Positions 32,064-39,071 of a DNA stretch of 57,686 bases are shown here, piece by piece. Positions within the stretch are counted from its first letter, which is position 1. The number at the start of each line of letters is the position of its first letter. The notes under the pieces were generated by a model, which worked only from the letters and a program-made list of their open reading frames with translations, did not search any database and was not told the DNA's origin. Source of the DNA: SVQP01 sp045594705 (GTDB taxonomy: Bacteria > Bacillota > Clostridia > Oscillospirales > CAG-272); NCBI GenBank assembly GCA_045594705.1, contig JAZNZB010000083.1, positions 1-57,686 on the forward strand, read 5' to 3'. Position numbers and translations under genes: made by a program.

Positions 32064-33698
32064 TTAGTGTTGGATCTGCTTTTCCACCAGGCTGCCGCCG
32101 CAGTACTGCTCACGCAGCTTGGGCTTTTCGATCTTGCCTGTGGGATTGCGGGGAATGGTTGCAAAAATGATCTTGCGAGGACGCTTGTAGCGAGGCAGGG
32201 TCGCGCAGAAATCCTCGATCTCCTGCTCGGTCGCGCTGCAGCCCTCCTTGAATTCTATGATGGCAGCCGCAATCTCGCCAAGACGCTCGTGCGGCAAGCC
32301 GATGACGGCCACGTCCTTGACGGCTGCATGCGCACGGATGTGATTTTCGATCTGAACGGGGTAGAGGTTTTCGCCGCCCGTGATGATGACGTCCTTTTTG
32401 CGGTCGACCAGGTAGATAAATCCGTCAGGGTCCTCCATGGCCATGTCACCGGTCAGCAGCCAACCGTCGCGCAGCACCTCTGCGCTGGCCTCGGGATCGT
32501 TGTAATAGCAGTTCATAACGCCGGGGCCCTTGACGCAAAGTTCGCCAACCTCGCCGCGGGCAACTGTTCTGCCCGAGGGATCAATGATGCGGGTCTTCCA
32601 GCCAAAGCCTGCCTTGCCGATCGCGCCAACCTTGTCCACGTTTTCCACGCCAAGGTGCACGCAGCCGGGGCCGATGGATTCACTCAGGCCGTAGTTGGTG
32701 TCGTATTGATGAGAGGGGAATACCTCCAGCCAACGCTTGATCAGCGAGGGCGGAACGGGCTGTGCACCGATGTGCATCAGTCGCCAAGCCGAGAGGTCGT
32801 AATCCTCCATTTTCAGCTCACCGCGCTCCAGCGCGTCCAGAATATCCTGCGCCCACGGAACCAAGAGCCAAACGATCGAGCATTTTTCATCGGATGCGGC
32901 TTTGAGGATCCACTCGGGGTTGACGCCCTTGAGCAAAACGGCCTTGCCGCCTGCAAAGAAGCTGCCCATCCAGTGCATTTTCGCGCCTGTGTGGTAAAGG
33001 GGCGGGATGCAAAGAAATACGTCGTCGTGCGTCTGAGCGTGATGGTTATGCTCGGTCAGCATGGCATGCGTCAGTGAGCGGTGCGCGTGCAGGATGGCTT
33101 TTGGGAAGCCGGTCGTGCCGGAGGAGAAGTAGATGGCTGCGTCGTCGTCCTCCGAGAGCGTAATGTCGGGCTGACGCGAGGTGCAGTATGCGATCATTTT
33201 GTCATAGCTGTCGGCAAATGCGGGGCAGTCCTCGCCTACGTAAAAGAGATGGCGAACGCGCGGAATGCGATCGCTGATGGACTCCATACGGCCAATGAAT
33301 TCGGGGCCGAAGATGACCATGGAGCTGTCGGATTTGTCCAGGCAGTATTTGATCTCGTCTGCGGTATAGCGGTAATTGAGCGGAACGGCAACCGCGCCTG
33401 CCTTGAGAATGCCGAAATAGATGGGCAGCCATTCGATCGAGTTCATCATCAGGATCGAGACCTTATCGCCCTTGCGGCATCCGCGGGAGAGGAGGAGATT
33501 GGCAAAGCGGTTGGCGCGTTTCCAGAATTGCTCCCAGGTGATCTCGCGGCGGAAGGGCTGACCGGGCTGGGGCTGCATGAGCGCATAATCGCGCCAGGTA
33601 ATGCGGCTTTCGGGCTCAAATTTGGGATTGATCTCCACGAGAGCCACCTCGTCTGCATACAGTCGCGCGTTGTTATCTAAAACGTCTGTAATGACCAT
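32064..33698 (-). CDS. Acyl/aryl-CoA synthetase (class I adenylate-forming), first gene of the ior operon
   Basis: A 544-aa enzyme with AAGGAG upstream. The AMP-binding motif is AAIYFSSGTTGFPKAILHAH (about 180), then YDTNYGLSESIGPG, the GWLLTGDMA hinge aspartate, LVDRKKDVIITGGENLYPVQ, and the catalytic lysine in PTGKIEKPKLRE. It activates a carboxylic acid to its CoA ester through an acyl-AMP. It differs from the PaaK-like enzyme at 27696, so the operon codes for two unrelated CoA ligase types. The chain-length or aryl specificity cannot be read from the sequence. Confidence 0.93.
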   Translation of the reverse strand: MVITDVLDNNARLYADEVALVEINPKFEPESRITWRDYALMQPQPGQPFRREITWEQFWKRANRFANLLLSRGCRKGDKVSILMMNSIEWLPIYFGILKAGAVAVPLNYRYTADEIKYCLDKSDSSMVIFGPEFIGRMESISDRIPRVRHLFYVGEDCPAFADSYDKMIAYCTSRQPDITLSEDDDAAIYFSSGTTGFPKAILHAHRSLTHAMLTEHNHHAQTHDDVFLCIPPLYHTGAKMHWMGSFFAGGKAVLLKGVNPEWILKAASDEKCSIVWLLVPWAQDILDALERGELKMEDYDLSAWRLMHIGAQPVPPSLIKRWLEVFPSHQYDTNYGLSESIGPGCVHLGVENVDKVGAIGKAGFGWKTRIIDPSGRTVARGEVGELCVKGPGVMNCYYNDPEASAEVLRDGWLLTGDMAMEDPDGFIYLVDRKKDVIITGGENLYPVQIENHIRAHAAVKDVAVIGLPHERLGEIAAAIIEFKEGCSATEQEIEDFCATLPRYKRPRKIIFATIPRNPTGKIEKPKLREQYCGGSLVEKQIQH

Positions 33699-33737
33699 AA
33701 AAATACTCCTTTTGGGGGTAATGAAAATAGATAATTC

Positions 33738-33766
33738 ATTATATCATATATCGCGAAAAATGTCAA
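33738..33766 (-). promoter_or_regulatory. Sigma-A promoter of the 2-oxoacid oxidoreductase operon
   Basis: On the minus strand TTGACA (33766-33761), a 17-base spacer and TATAAT (33743-33738), 39 bases before the first ATG. All six genes down to 27248 have gaps of 33 bases or less. Confidence 0.85.
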
Positions 33767-33819
33767 TGATTTCAAGGGCTGAGCGAGAATAATTCACGTA
33801 ATTTCAACACAAACCGCTA

Positions 33820-34045
33820 CCCGGGACGGATCCCCCCACAGGATGAAAGTTTTCGCCCGCCGCCACCCGGGACGGATCCCCCCACAGGATGAAAGTTTGG
33901 ATCGAGCCTTTTCAAAGGCTCGCGGGTCAAGGGCAGCGCCCTTGTCGCCTCCGCAGAGGCGAAAGCTCTCCAACGGCCTTTTTGGTTCTTTTTGGGCCTC
34001 TTTGCTCAAAAAGAACGGAAACGGTTTTCTCACACAACATCCCAA
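33820..34045. repeat. Family A repeat, copy 2, with duplicated head
   Basis: The head ACCCGGGACGGATCCCCCCA plus CAGGATGAAAGTTT occurs twice in tandem (about 33824-33856 and 33866-33898). The usual family body follows, with stems CGAGCCTTTTCAAAGGCTCG, AAGGGCAGCGCCCTT and CGCCTCCGCAGAGGCG, and the end CTCAAAAAGAACGGAAACGG. No gene was found from 33699 to 34392. Confidence 0.75.
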
Positions 34046-34098
34046 CAAAAAAGAACGGAAACGATTTGCTCAATAAAAGAAACCAACAATCCAATTCT

Positions 34099-34213
34099 GT
34101 AGGGGAGGATATTTGCAAGCAAATTCATCCTCCCGCACGAAAAAGGTTTATGATTGTGATATCCGAAAACGTTCCGTTCTCATCGCGTGCGGGAGGATGA
34201 TATCCTCCCCTAC
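34099..34213. repeat. Family B palindromic repeat, copy 4
   Basis: GTAGGGGAGGATAT at the left end and ATATCCTCCCCTAC at the right end are perfect 14-base inverted repeats. TTTGCAAGCAAATTCATCC is inside the left arm, and a second inner pair is CCTCCCGCACG/CGTGCGGGAGG. Confidence 0.8.
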
Positions 34214-34321
34214 GGATTTCAACAAAAAAGGGAATTACCTGAAGGAGCAATGTCCTTAGCGGAAAAACCATTTTTTGTTCGTTCATATGGCGCAGATTTG
34301 ATTCGCAGCAAACAAATAATT

Positions 34322-34357
34322 AATGCCGACAGAGTTTTTAAAAAATCTGTCGGCATT
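34322..34357 (-). terminator. Hairpin downstream of the AT-rich membrane protein gene
   Basis: AATGCCGACAGA (34322-34333) and TCTGTCGGCATT (34346-34357) form a 12-bp perfect stem. On the minus strand it is followed by AATTATTTGTTT. It lies 35 bases past the stop at 34393. Confidence 0.6.
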
Positions 34358-34392
34358 CGATCTATTCTGTTCGATAAATTGGAATTGGTCTT

Positions 34393-34746
34393 TTACTTTT
34401 TTCTGTTTTTCTTAGTGTCCCTTTCTATAATGTATCGTAGTATATCTCTATCAAAATCCTGGAAAACAAATGGTTTAATCATTGTTCTGGCTAATTTGGG
34501 ATGTTTTGAGTAATTTCTTATCGCATAAATTGATACTGTTGGATACAAGAATGAGGCAAGAAAACACAAGCCGGAGAAAATAAACATCATTATTCTTGCG
34601 GCATATTCTATTTTTTCATATAACAAAGCGAACAACAAAAAGAAAACGAAGAAAATGAAGAATAGTATAGAAGCAAAAGCCAAAGAAAACTTTACATAGT
34701 TGATATACTCTTTTTTTATATTCCCATTGAATATATCTTCTTTCAT
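34393..34746 (-). CDS. AT-rich two-to-three-span membrane protein, 117 aa
   Basis: The ATG at 34746 has AGAAGG eight bases before it. Hydrophobic segments are near 22-46 (FASILFFIFFVFFLLFALLY) and 54-80 (RIMMFIFSGLCFLASFLYPT). The last 40 residues are polar and basic (FDRDILRYIIERDTKKNRKK) and probably cytoplasmic. The gene is clearly more AT-rich than its surroundings and lies among repeats, which suggests recent acquisition. No family was recognised, and it has no operon partner. Confidence 0.65.
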   Translation of the reverse strand: MKEDIFNGNIKKEYINYVKFSLAFASILFFIFFVFFLLFALLYEKIEYAARIMMFIFSGLCFLASFLYPTVSIYAIRNYSKHPKLARTMIKPFVFQDFDRDILRYIIERDTKKNRKK

Positions 34747-34859
34747 ATCAAGCACCTTCTTTCATCAATTTTTTATTTATCATTCTGTTTTATCGCCAGT
34801 TTCGCCTTTGTATTACAAAGGCACAGGGCAAAGCCCATACCCCTAAGGTTGCACGTATC

Positions 34860-35010
34860 CCAAGGCTCCCTCCGGGAGGGAGCTGTCAGCGAAGCTGACT
34901 GAGGGAGAGTGCGTTACAATGAGATTACTCCAAACTCAAAGTTTCGCAGACTCCTTCCGTCACGGCTACGCCGTGCCACTTTCCTCTCGGAGGAAGGCTT
35001 TCCGTTAGTT
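34860..35010. repeat. Family E repeat (CTCCCTC palindromes)
   Basis: The region contains GGCTCCCTCCGGGAGGGAGC, GTCAGCGAAGCTGAC and CTGAGGGAG, then CTCCTTCCGTCACGGC, TACGCCGTGCCA and CTCTCGGAGGAAGGC. From memory this is a widespread dispersed element of gut Firmicutes genomes. It occupies the left part of the gene-free stretch 34747-35336; a family A repeat fills the rest. Confidence 0.65.
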
Positions 35011-35089
35011 CCATTATATCACAAATCGGCAGAGAAAACAAGTTCTCTGCCGAAGTTTTGTGCCTGCCTATTTCTCCGCTAAGAATGCA

Positions 35090-35312
35090 GAGAGAAGGTA
35101 ACTCCCTTTGTTTTTTACGTTGTGGAAATTCTCTCCGTTCTTTTTTGTGCAAGTAGGCGCAAAAGAAGAAATATTTGCTACGCAAATTATTTGCTACGCA
35201 AATTAAAACGCCGTAACAAGTGTTTCGCGCCTGCGGGCGCGACAAGGGCTCTGCCCTTGACCCGCGACCTTTTTTGAAAAAAGGTCGATCAAAAACTTTC
35301 ATCCTATGAAAG
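35090..35312. repeat. Family A repeat, copy 3
   Basis: This copy is in the opposite orientation: CCCTTTGTTTTTTACGTTG, GCGCCTGCGGGCGC, CAAGGGCTCTGCCCTTG, CGACCTTTTTTGAAAAAAGG and AAACTTTCATCCT. It is nearly identical to the copy at 35884-36063. Its right end runs straight into a 24-base copy of the 3' end of ddh (35314-35337). Confidence 0.8.
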
Positions 35313-35336
35313 TGGTTATAAGAGGTGTGCGTACGG

Positions 35337-35579
35337 CTATTCCATCCCCAATAAATAGCCGGGAGTAACGTGCAGAATTTTACATAGTGCGGCAATTTCG
35401 TAATCCGCCACAAAGCGCGTGCCGATCTCAATTCTGCTGACACTGTCACGCTCGATGATCACGCCCTCAAGCTGCAGCTTGGCTGCGAGATTTTCCTGTG
35501 AGAGATTGCATTTCTTTCTTGCTTCCTTTACTCTTTGCCCGCAAATGTTCTTGCTGCCGTTGTAATCGTAAATTTTCAT
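35337..35579 (-). CDS. XRE-family helix-turn-helix regulator, 80 aa
   Basis: The ATG at 35579 follows GGGGGGTG; a GTG three codons earlier is possible. Residues about 12-75 form an HTH_3 domain: GQRVKEARKKCNLSQENLAA, then the recognition helix region ERDSVSRIEIGTR, and ALCKILHVTPGYLLG. It is too short for a sensor domain, so it is a simple DNA-binding repressor or activator. It is divergent from the AbrB-like pseudogene at 35692, and three copies of a TGTGTTAA motif lie between them. Autoregulation and control of its neighbour are inferred. Its stop codon abuts duplicated ddh 3' sequence. Confidence 0.85.
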   Translation of the reverse strand: MKIYDYNGSKNICGQRVKEARKKCNLSQENLAAKLQLEGVIIERDSVSRIEIGTRFVADYEIAALCKILHVTPGYLLGME

Positions 35580-35599
35580 GCGTAACACCCCCCGAAAAA

Positions 35600-35669
35600 T
35601 GTGTTAATCCTAAGAATATACTTGACTTTAACACATTTTTGCGATATAATTGTGTTAATGATAAGAATT
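35600..35669. promoter_or_regulatory. Promoter with three TGTGTTAA operator-like sites
   Basis: A plus-strand promoter TTGACT (35622-35627), 17-base spacer and TATAAT (35645-35650) is surrounded by sites: TGTGTTAATCCTAAGAAT at 35600-35617, TTAACACA (inverted) at 35628-35635 in the spacer, and TGTGTTAATGATAAGAAT at 35651-35668. A protein bound at the second and third sites would block the promoter. The XRE protein encoded next door is the obvious candidate. Confidence 0.7.
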
Positions 35670-35691
35670 GAGAAAGAGGGTGCTGATAAAA

Positions 35692-35885
35692 GTGAAAAAG
35701 GGAACCGAAATAGAATATATTGGCATCATAAAAGAGTTTGATAAGCTTGGCCGACTTGTGATTCCTAAGGATTTAAGGAACGGTATGCATTGGGTAATAA
35801 AGTTGAAATCATTGCAACAACGCAGGGGCTATTGATCAAAAGTCCGGAATACGTGTTGGTCAAAAAAGAGAAGGGAGAGCCTTGA
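35692..35885 (+). pseudogene. AbrB/SpoVT-type regulator, reading frame broken by a one-base deletion
   Basis: From the GTG at 35692 (AGAGGGTG upstream) the frame reads KKGTEIEYIGIIKEF, then DKLGRLVIPKDLRNGMH, a typical swapped-hairpin AbrB/MazE DNA-binding domain. It then fails and stops at 35833. In another frame the domain resumes at once as LGNKVEIIATTQGLLIKS and continues PEYVLVKKEKGEP to the stop at 35885. One missing base near 35788-35793 would explain this. The whole protein would be about 64 aa. A sequencing or assembly error is possible. It has the strong promoter and operators at 35600-35669. Confidence 0.75.
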
Positions 35886-36063
35886 TACGAGCTCTCCCTT
35901 TGTTTTTTACGTTGAGGAAATCCTCTCCGTTCTTTTTGAGCAAGGAGCTGCAAAAAGAACCAAAAACAGTGAAAGTATTATTTCGCGCCTGCGGGCGCGA
36001 CAAGGGCTCTGCCCTTGACCCGCGACCTTTTTTGAAAAAAGGTCGATCAAAAACTTTCATCCT
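35884..36063. repeat. Family A repeat, copy 4
   Basis: This copy has the same orientation and nearly the same sequence as the one at 35090-35312, and begins right at the stop of the AbrB-like pseudogene. Between it and ddh (36064-36119) lies another partial head (GGTGGACCGTTTGGGTGGCG and ACTTTCATCCTG). Confidence 0.8.
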
Positions 36064-36119
36064 GTAGAGGTGGACCGTTTGGGTGGCGGTGGGTGAACAC
36101 TTTCATCCTGTGAAGGTGA

Positions 36120-37091
36120 TTATAAGAGGTGTGCGTACAGCTCTTCGGGTTTTTCGGGGGAGAGAAGGATGGGCGGAATATCGAATGCGGTCTTGCAACC
36201 AACCTCGCCCTTCTGTCCCATTTTGTATGCCGCTCTTGCAAATGCCACCAGAATGCTGCCCGTGAAATCGGGATTGGATTCCAGATTCAGCTTATATTCG
36301 ATCGTGTGCGAAGATCCCGTTGCCGCCTTGCCCGCATGGATGACCGTACCGCCGTGCGGAAGTCCTCCGTGCTCTCTGTGCAGCTCTTCCAAGCTGACAA
36401 AATGCACCGTGGTCTTATAGGGCGCGAAGTAATCGGGCATGGTCACGATCTTATGCTCGATCTCTGCTGCGTCGGCACCTTCCTTGATGGCCACGTAGCA
36501 AACTCGCTCGTGCATATCTGCTGCTTTGAAGCTCGGCATCTCACCGCTCTTGACTTTCTCCATGGCCGCCTCGATCGGCACGGTGTACTGTCTTGCATCG
36601 GCTACGCCCTCGATGCGGCGAATGGCGTCCGAATGTCCCTGGCTGACGCCCGTACCCCAGAAGGTGTAGCTCTTGCCATTCGGCAAAACGCTCTGCGCGT
36701 ACAGTCTTGTCAGCGAGAACATACCGGGATCCCAGCCCACCGAAATGACGGCTACCTTGCCGCCCTTGCGTGCGGCTGCATCGACCGCGGCACGGTGCGT
36801 AAGGATCTTTGCGTGCGTGTCAAAGCTGTCCACCACGTGGAATTTTTCGGCCAGCGCAGGGGTGGAATGAGGCAGATCGGTGGCAGAGCCGCCGCAGTTG
36901 ATGACCACGTCGATCTCGTCCGCCATGCTCTCCAGGTCGCTCATGGAATATACCGGCAAGCCCATGACGCTTTGCACGCTCGCGGGATCGCGGCGCGTGA
37001 AGATGCCAACGGCTTGCATATCGGGTGCGGCAGTCAGTGCGGCCTCTACGCCGCGGCCGAGGTTACCGTACCCCACAATTGCTATTTTCAT
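36120..37091 (-). CDS. ddh: meso-Diaminopimelate dehydrogenase
   Basis: A 323-aa NADPH-dependent enzyme that makes meso-diaminopimelate from tetrahydrodipicolinate in one step, for cell wall and lysine. The start is the ATG at 37091 behind GGAGAAGGA. The N-terminal Rossmann motif is IAIVGYGNLGRGVEAAL. Other features are FTRRDP for NADPH phosphate, NCGGSATDLPHSTPALAE, SFDTHAKILTHRAAVD, SVGWDPGMFSLTRL and TFWGTGVSQGHSDAIRRI. The gene overlaps the end of dapB by 29 bases. Its last 24 bases are duplicated at 35314-35337. Confidence 0.95.
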   Translation of the reverse strand: MKIAIVGYGNLGRGVEAALTAAPDMQAVGIFTRRDPASVQSVMGLPVYSMSDLESMADEIDVVINCGGSATDLPHSTPALAEKFHVVDSFDTHAKILTHRAAVDAAARKGGKVAVISVGWDPGMFSLTRLYAQSVLPNGKSYTFWGTGVSQGHSDAIRRIEGVADARQYTVPIEAAMEKVKSGEMPSFKAADMHERVCYVAIKEGADAAEIEHKIVTMPDYFAPYKTTVHFVSLEELHREHGGLPHGGTVIHAGKAATGSSHTIEYKLNLESNPDFTGSILVAFARAAYKMGQKGEVGCKTAFDIPPILLSPEKPEELYAHLL

Positions 37092-37839
37092 AATCCTTCT
37101 CCTCGTCAAGCTCTGCAAGCATGGTCTGCATGTTGTAAAGCCCGGGTGTTTTGTTTGCAATATAAGCAGCCGCACTCAGTCCGCCCTCGGCAAACAGTGC
37201 ACGGGTGTGTGCCTTGTGCTCCAGCGTAATGGTCTGGCTTTCGGTGCAAATGCAAACCTTGTGCTCGCCTACCACGCCGCCCATACGCACGGCACTAATG
37301 CCAATGTCCTGCGGCTGTCTTTTGCACTGTCCGCTTCTGCCAAGCACCTGCTTGGAATCGGGGCGCACCTCGCCAATGGCGTTGGCAAGCATGAGTGCCG
37401 TGCCGCTGGGCGCGTCAGCCTTGTGCTTGTGGTGCACCTCAATGATCTCAATATCTGCATCGGGGAAGGCGCGCGCAGCCTGCTTTGCCAGCTGCAAAAG
37501 CACCGCAATGCCCACCGACATGTTGCCCGAGTGGAAAATTGCCACGTGCTCTGCCGCCGCACGGATGTGAGAGAGCTGCTCCTCGCTGTGTCCCGTCGTG
37601 CCGATCACGCAGGGAATATTGTTGGCAACGGCAAAATCCAGCACCGAGTCGGTCGCACTTGCGTGCGAGAAATCCACGATCACGTCGGGAGTCTCGCCGC
37701 ACTCGGCGGGGGTATGGGGATAATCGTCAGCATACGCGTCCACGCCGATATAGGCGTCCGCGCCTGCATATCCTTGCTTGACAAGCGTGATGAGCTCCTT
37801 GCCCATACGGCCTGCAGCACCAATGATCATGACCTTCAT
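37063..37839 (-). CDS. dapB: 4-Hydroxy-tetrahydrodipicolinate reductase
   Basis: A 258-aa enzyme that reduces hydroxy-tetrahydrodipicolinate with NAD(P)H. Visible motifs are the nucleotide-binding MIIGAAGRMGKELI, VDFSHASAT, IGTTGHSEEQ, and the active-site EIIEVHHKHKADAPSGTA. The ATG overlaps the dapA stop as ATGA, so translation is coupled. The C-terminal part of the gene overlaps the ddh start. Confidence 0.96.
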   Translation of the reverse strand: MKVMIIGAAGRMGKELITLVKQGYAGADAYIGVDAYADDYPHTPAECGETPDVIVDFSHASATDSVLDFAVANNIPCVIGTTGHSEEQLSHIRAAAEHVAIFHSGNMSVGIAVLLQLAKQAARAFPDADIEIIEVHHKHKADAPSGTALMLANAIGEVRPDSKQVLGRSGQCKRQPQDIGISAVRMGGVVGEHKVCICTESQTITLEHKAHTRALFAEGGLSAAAYIANKTPGLYNMQTMLAELDEEKDYENSNCGVR

Positions 37840-38729
37840 ACGTCAATGCCCGCCTCTCTCATGCGCGCGTACAGGACCTCCGCGTGCGCCTCTTCCATTT
37901 CTGTCAGGGGCAGACGGATAGCAGGGGAGCAGAAGCCCATTTTTGCCATAGCAGCCTTAACGGGAATGGGATTGACCTCGGAGAACAGTGCCTTGACCAG
38001 CGGCAGCAGCTTACATTGCAGTGCAGCCGCGCCCTTGACGTCACCCTGCCAGAACAGCTCACAGATCTGCTTGGTCTCGCGGGGAAGCACGTTGGAGAGC
38101 ACCGAGATGCAGCCCATGCCGCCCATGGCAAGCACGGGGACGATCTGGTCATCGTTGCCCGAGTAAATGTCCATCTTGTCGCCCACCAGTGCAGCGGTCT
38201 CCACGATCGCGCCAATGTCGCCGTTGGCTTCCTTGATGGCCACGATCTTGGGATTCTCTGCAAGCTTTGCGTAAGTGGCGGGCGCGATCGCGCAGCCGGT
38301 ACGCGAGGGTACGTTGTATGCAATGATGGGCTTGTCGGATGCGTCCGCGATGGCGTTGAACATCTTGACAAGGCCGTTTTGCGTTGCCTTATTGTAGTAG
38401 GGGGTGACTACCAGCATGGCGTCCGCGCCCACCTCTGCGGAAAAGCGGGTCAGGTCGCAGGCGTAGGCGGTATCGTTACTGCCCGTGCCGGCAATGATGG
38501 GAACGCGGTGCGCTGCGCGCTCTACTGCGTAGCGGATGACCTCGCGGTGCTCCTCGTCGGTCAGAGTTGAGCCCTCGCCCGTGGTGCCCGCAATGACCAA
38601 AGCGTCAATGCCGCATTCGATCTGCCAGTCGATCAAGCGGCCAAAGGATTCGTAATCCACGCTGCCGTCCATGTGCATGGGGGTAATCAGTGCGGTTGCG
38701 ATGCCCTTGAAAATCGGTGTGTGTGCCAT
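37836..38729 (-). CDS. dapA: 4-Hydroxy-tetrahydrodipicolinate synthase
   Basis: A 297-aa TIM-barrel aldolase that condenses pyruvate with aspartate semialdehyde, the committed step toward diaminopimelate and lysine. The ATG at 38729 follows AAAGGAAG. Motifs are GIATALITPM, VIAGTTGEGSTLTDEEH, MLVVTPYYNKATQNGLV, the catalytic Tyr region IAYNVPSRTGCAI and the Schiff-base Lys in KIVAIKEANGD. It is the first gene after the lysine riboswitch. Confidence 0.97.
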   Translation of the reverse strand: MAHTPIFKGIATALITPMHMDGSVDYESFGRLIDWQIECGIDALVIAGTTGEGSTLTDEEHREVIRYAVERAAHRVPIIAGTGSNDTAYACDLTRFSAEVGADAMLVVTPYYNKATQNGLVKMFNAIADASDKPIIAYNVPSRTGCAIAPATYAKLAENPKIVAIKEANGDIGAIVETAALVGDKMDIYSGNDDQIVPVLAMGGMGCISVLSNVLPRETKQICELFWQGDVKGAAALQCKLLPLVKALFSEVNPIPVKAAMAKMGFCSPAIRLPLTEMEEAHAEVLYARMREAGIDV

Positions 38730-38771
38730 AGTAAAACTTCCTTTATTTAACAAATTTTTCATTCAAAACGA

Positions 38772-38801
38772 AAGAGTGCCTCTCTGCGGAGAAGCACTCT
38801 T
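38772..38801 (-). terminator. Attenuation terminator of the lysine riboswitch
   Basis: AGAGTGC...GCACTCT with an inner TCTC/GAGA part forms a hairpin, followed on the minus strand by TTTCGTTTTG. It lies between the aptamer and dapA, where the switch would act. Confidence 0.75.
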
Positions 38802-38839
38802 GCATATCTGTTTCCGAACCCCGGATCAATTCCTATGCC

Positions 38840-39011
38840 AAAGAGAAGCACCCCGCGCGTTTGCGCGACAGTCGAACGGCTCTTAGTCCGTTCGCCCAGC
38901 CAATCCCCTGCACTTGTGGAAAGGCTTCGGCATCTCACCCCTTTCGCTTGCCAACGGCTGTGCGGCCTTTTGCGGCAAGGTACTCTTTGTGCGATGCGCC
39001 TCGACTCTTAT
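38840..39011 (-). promoter_or_regulatory. Lysine riboswitch (L box)
   Basis: On the minus strand the leader reads AAGAGTCGAGGCGC, then AGAGTACC, GCGAAAGGGGTGAGATGCCG with AAG, GATTGGCTGGGCGAACGG, ACTGTCGCGC and GGGGTGCTTCTCTT. These match the L-box core in order. The first AAGAG and last CTCTT pair as helix P1. The transcript starts right at the aptamer. It is expected to reduce dapA-dapB-ddh expression when lysine is abundant. Confidence 0.88.
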
Positions 39012-39020
39012 GATAACGCA

Positions 39021-39049
39021 ATTATATACGATTTTGATAGTAATGTCAA
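39021..39049 (-). promoter_or_regulatory. Sigma-A promoter of the dap operon
   Basis: On the minus strand TTGACA (39049-39044), a 17-base spacer and TATAAT (39026-39021), about 10 bases before the L box. Confidence 0.85.
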
Positions 39050-39071
39050 TAGAATTTGCAAAACTTGCAAA

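Noticed and set aside
34250..34513. A plus-strand frame of 87 codons with a good-looking GAAGGAG site
   Set aside because: It overlaps the minus-strand membrane gene antisense, includes the 12-bp terminator hairpin within its frame, and its hydrophobic part is the reverse of the other gene's membrane helices.
35090..36063. Two spaced repeats, considered as a short CRISPR array
   Set aside because: The units are over 200 bases long, contain several hairpins, occur in both orientations elsewhere, and the space between them holds genes.
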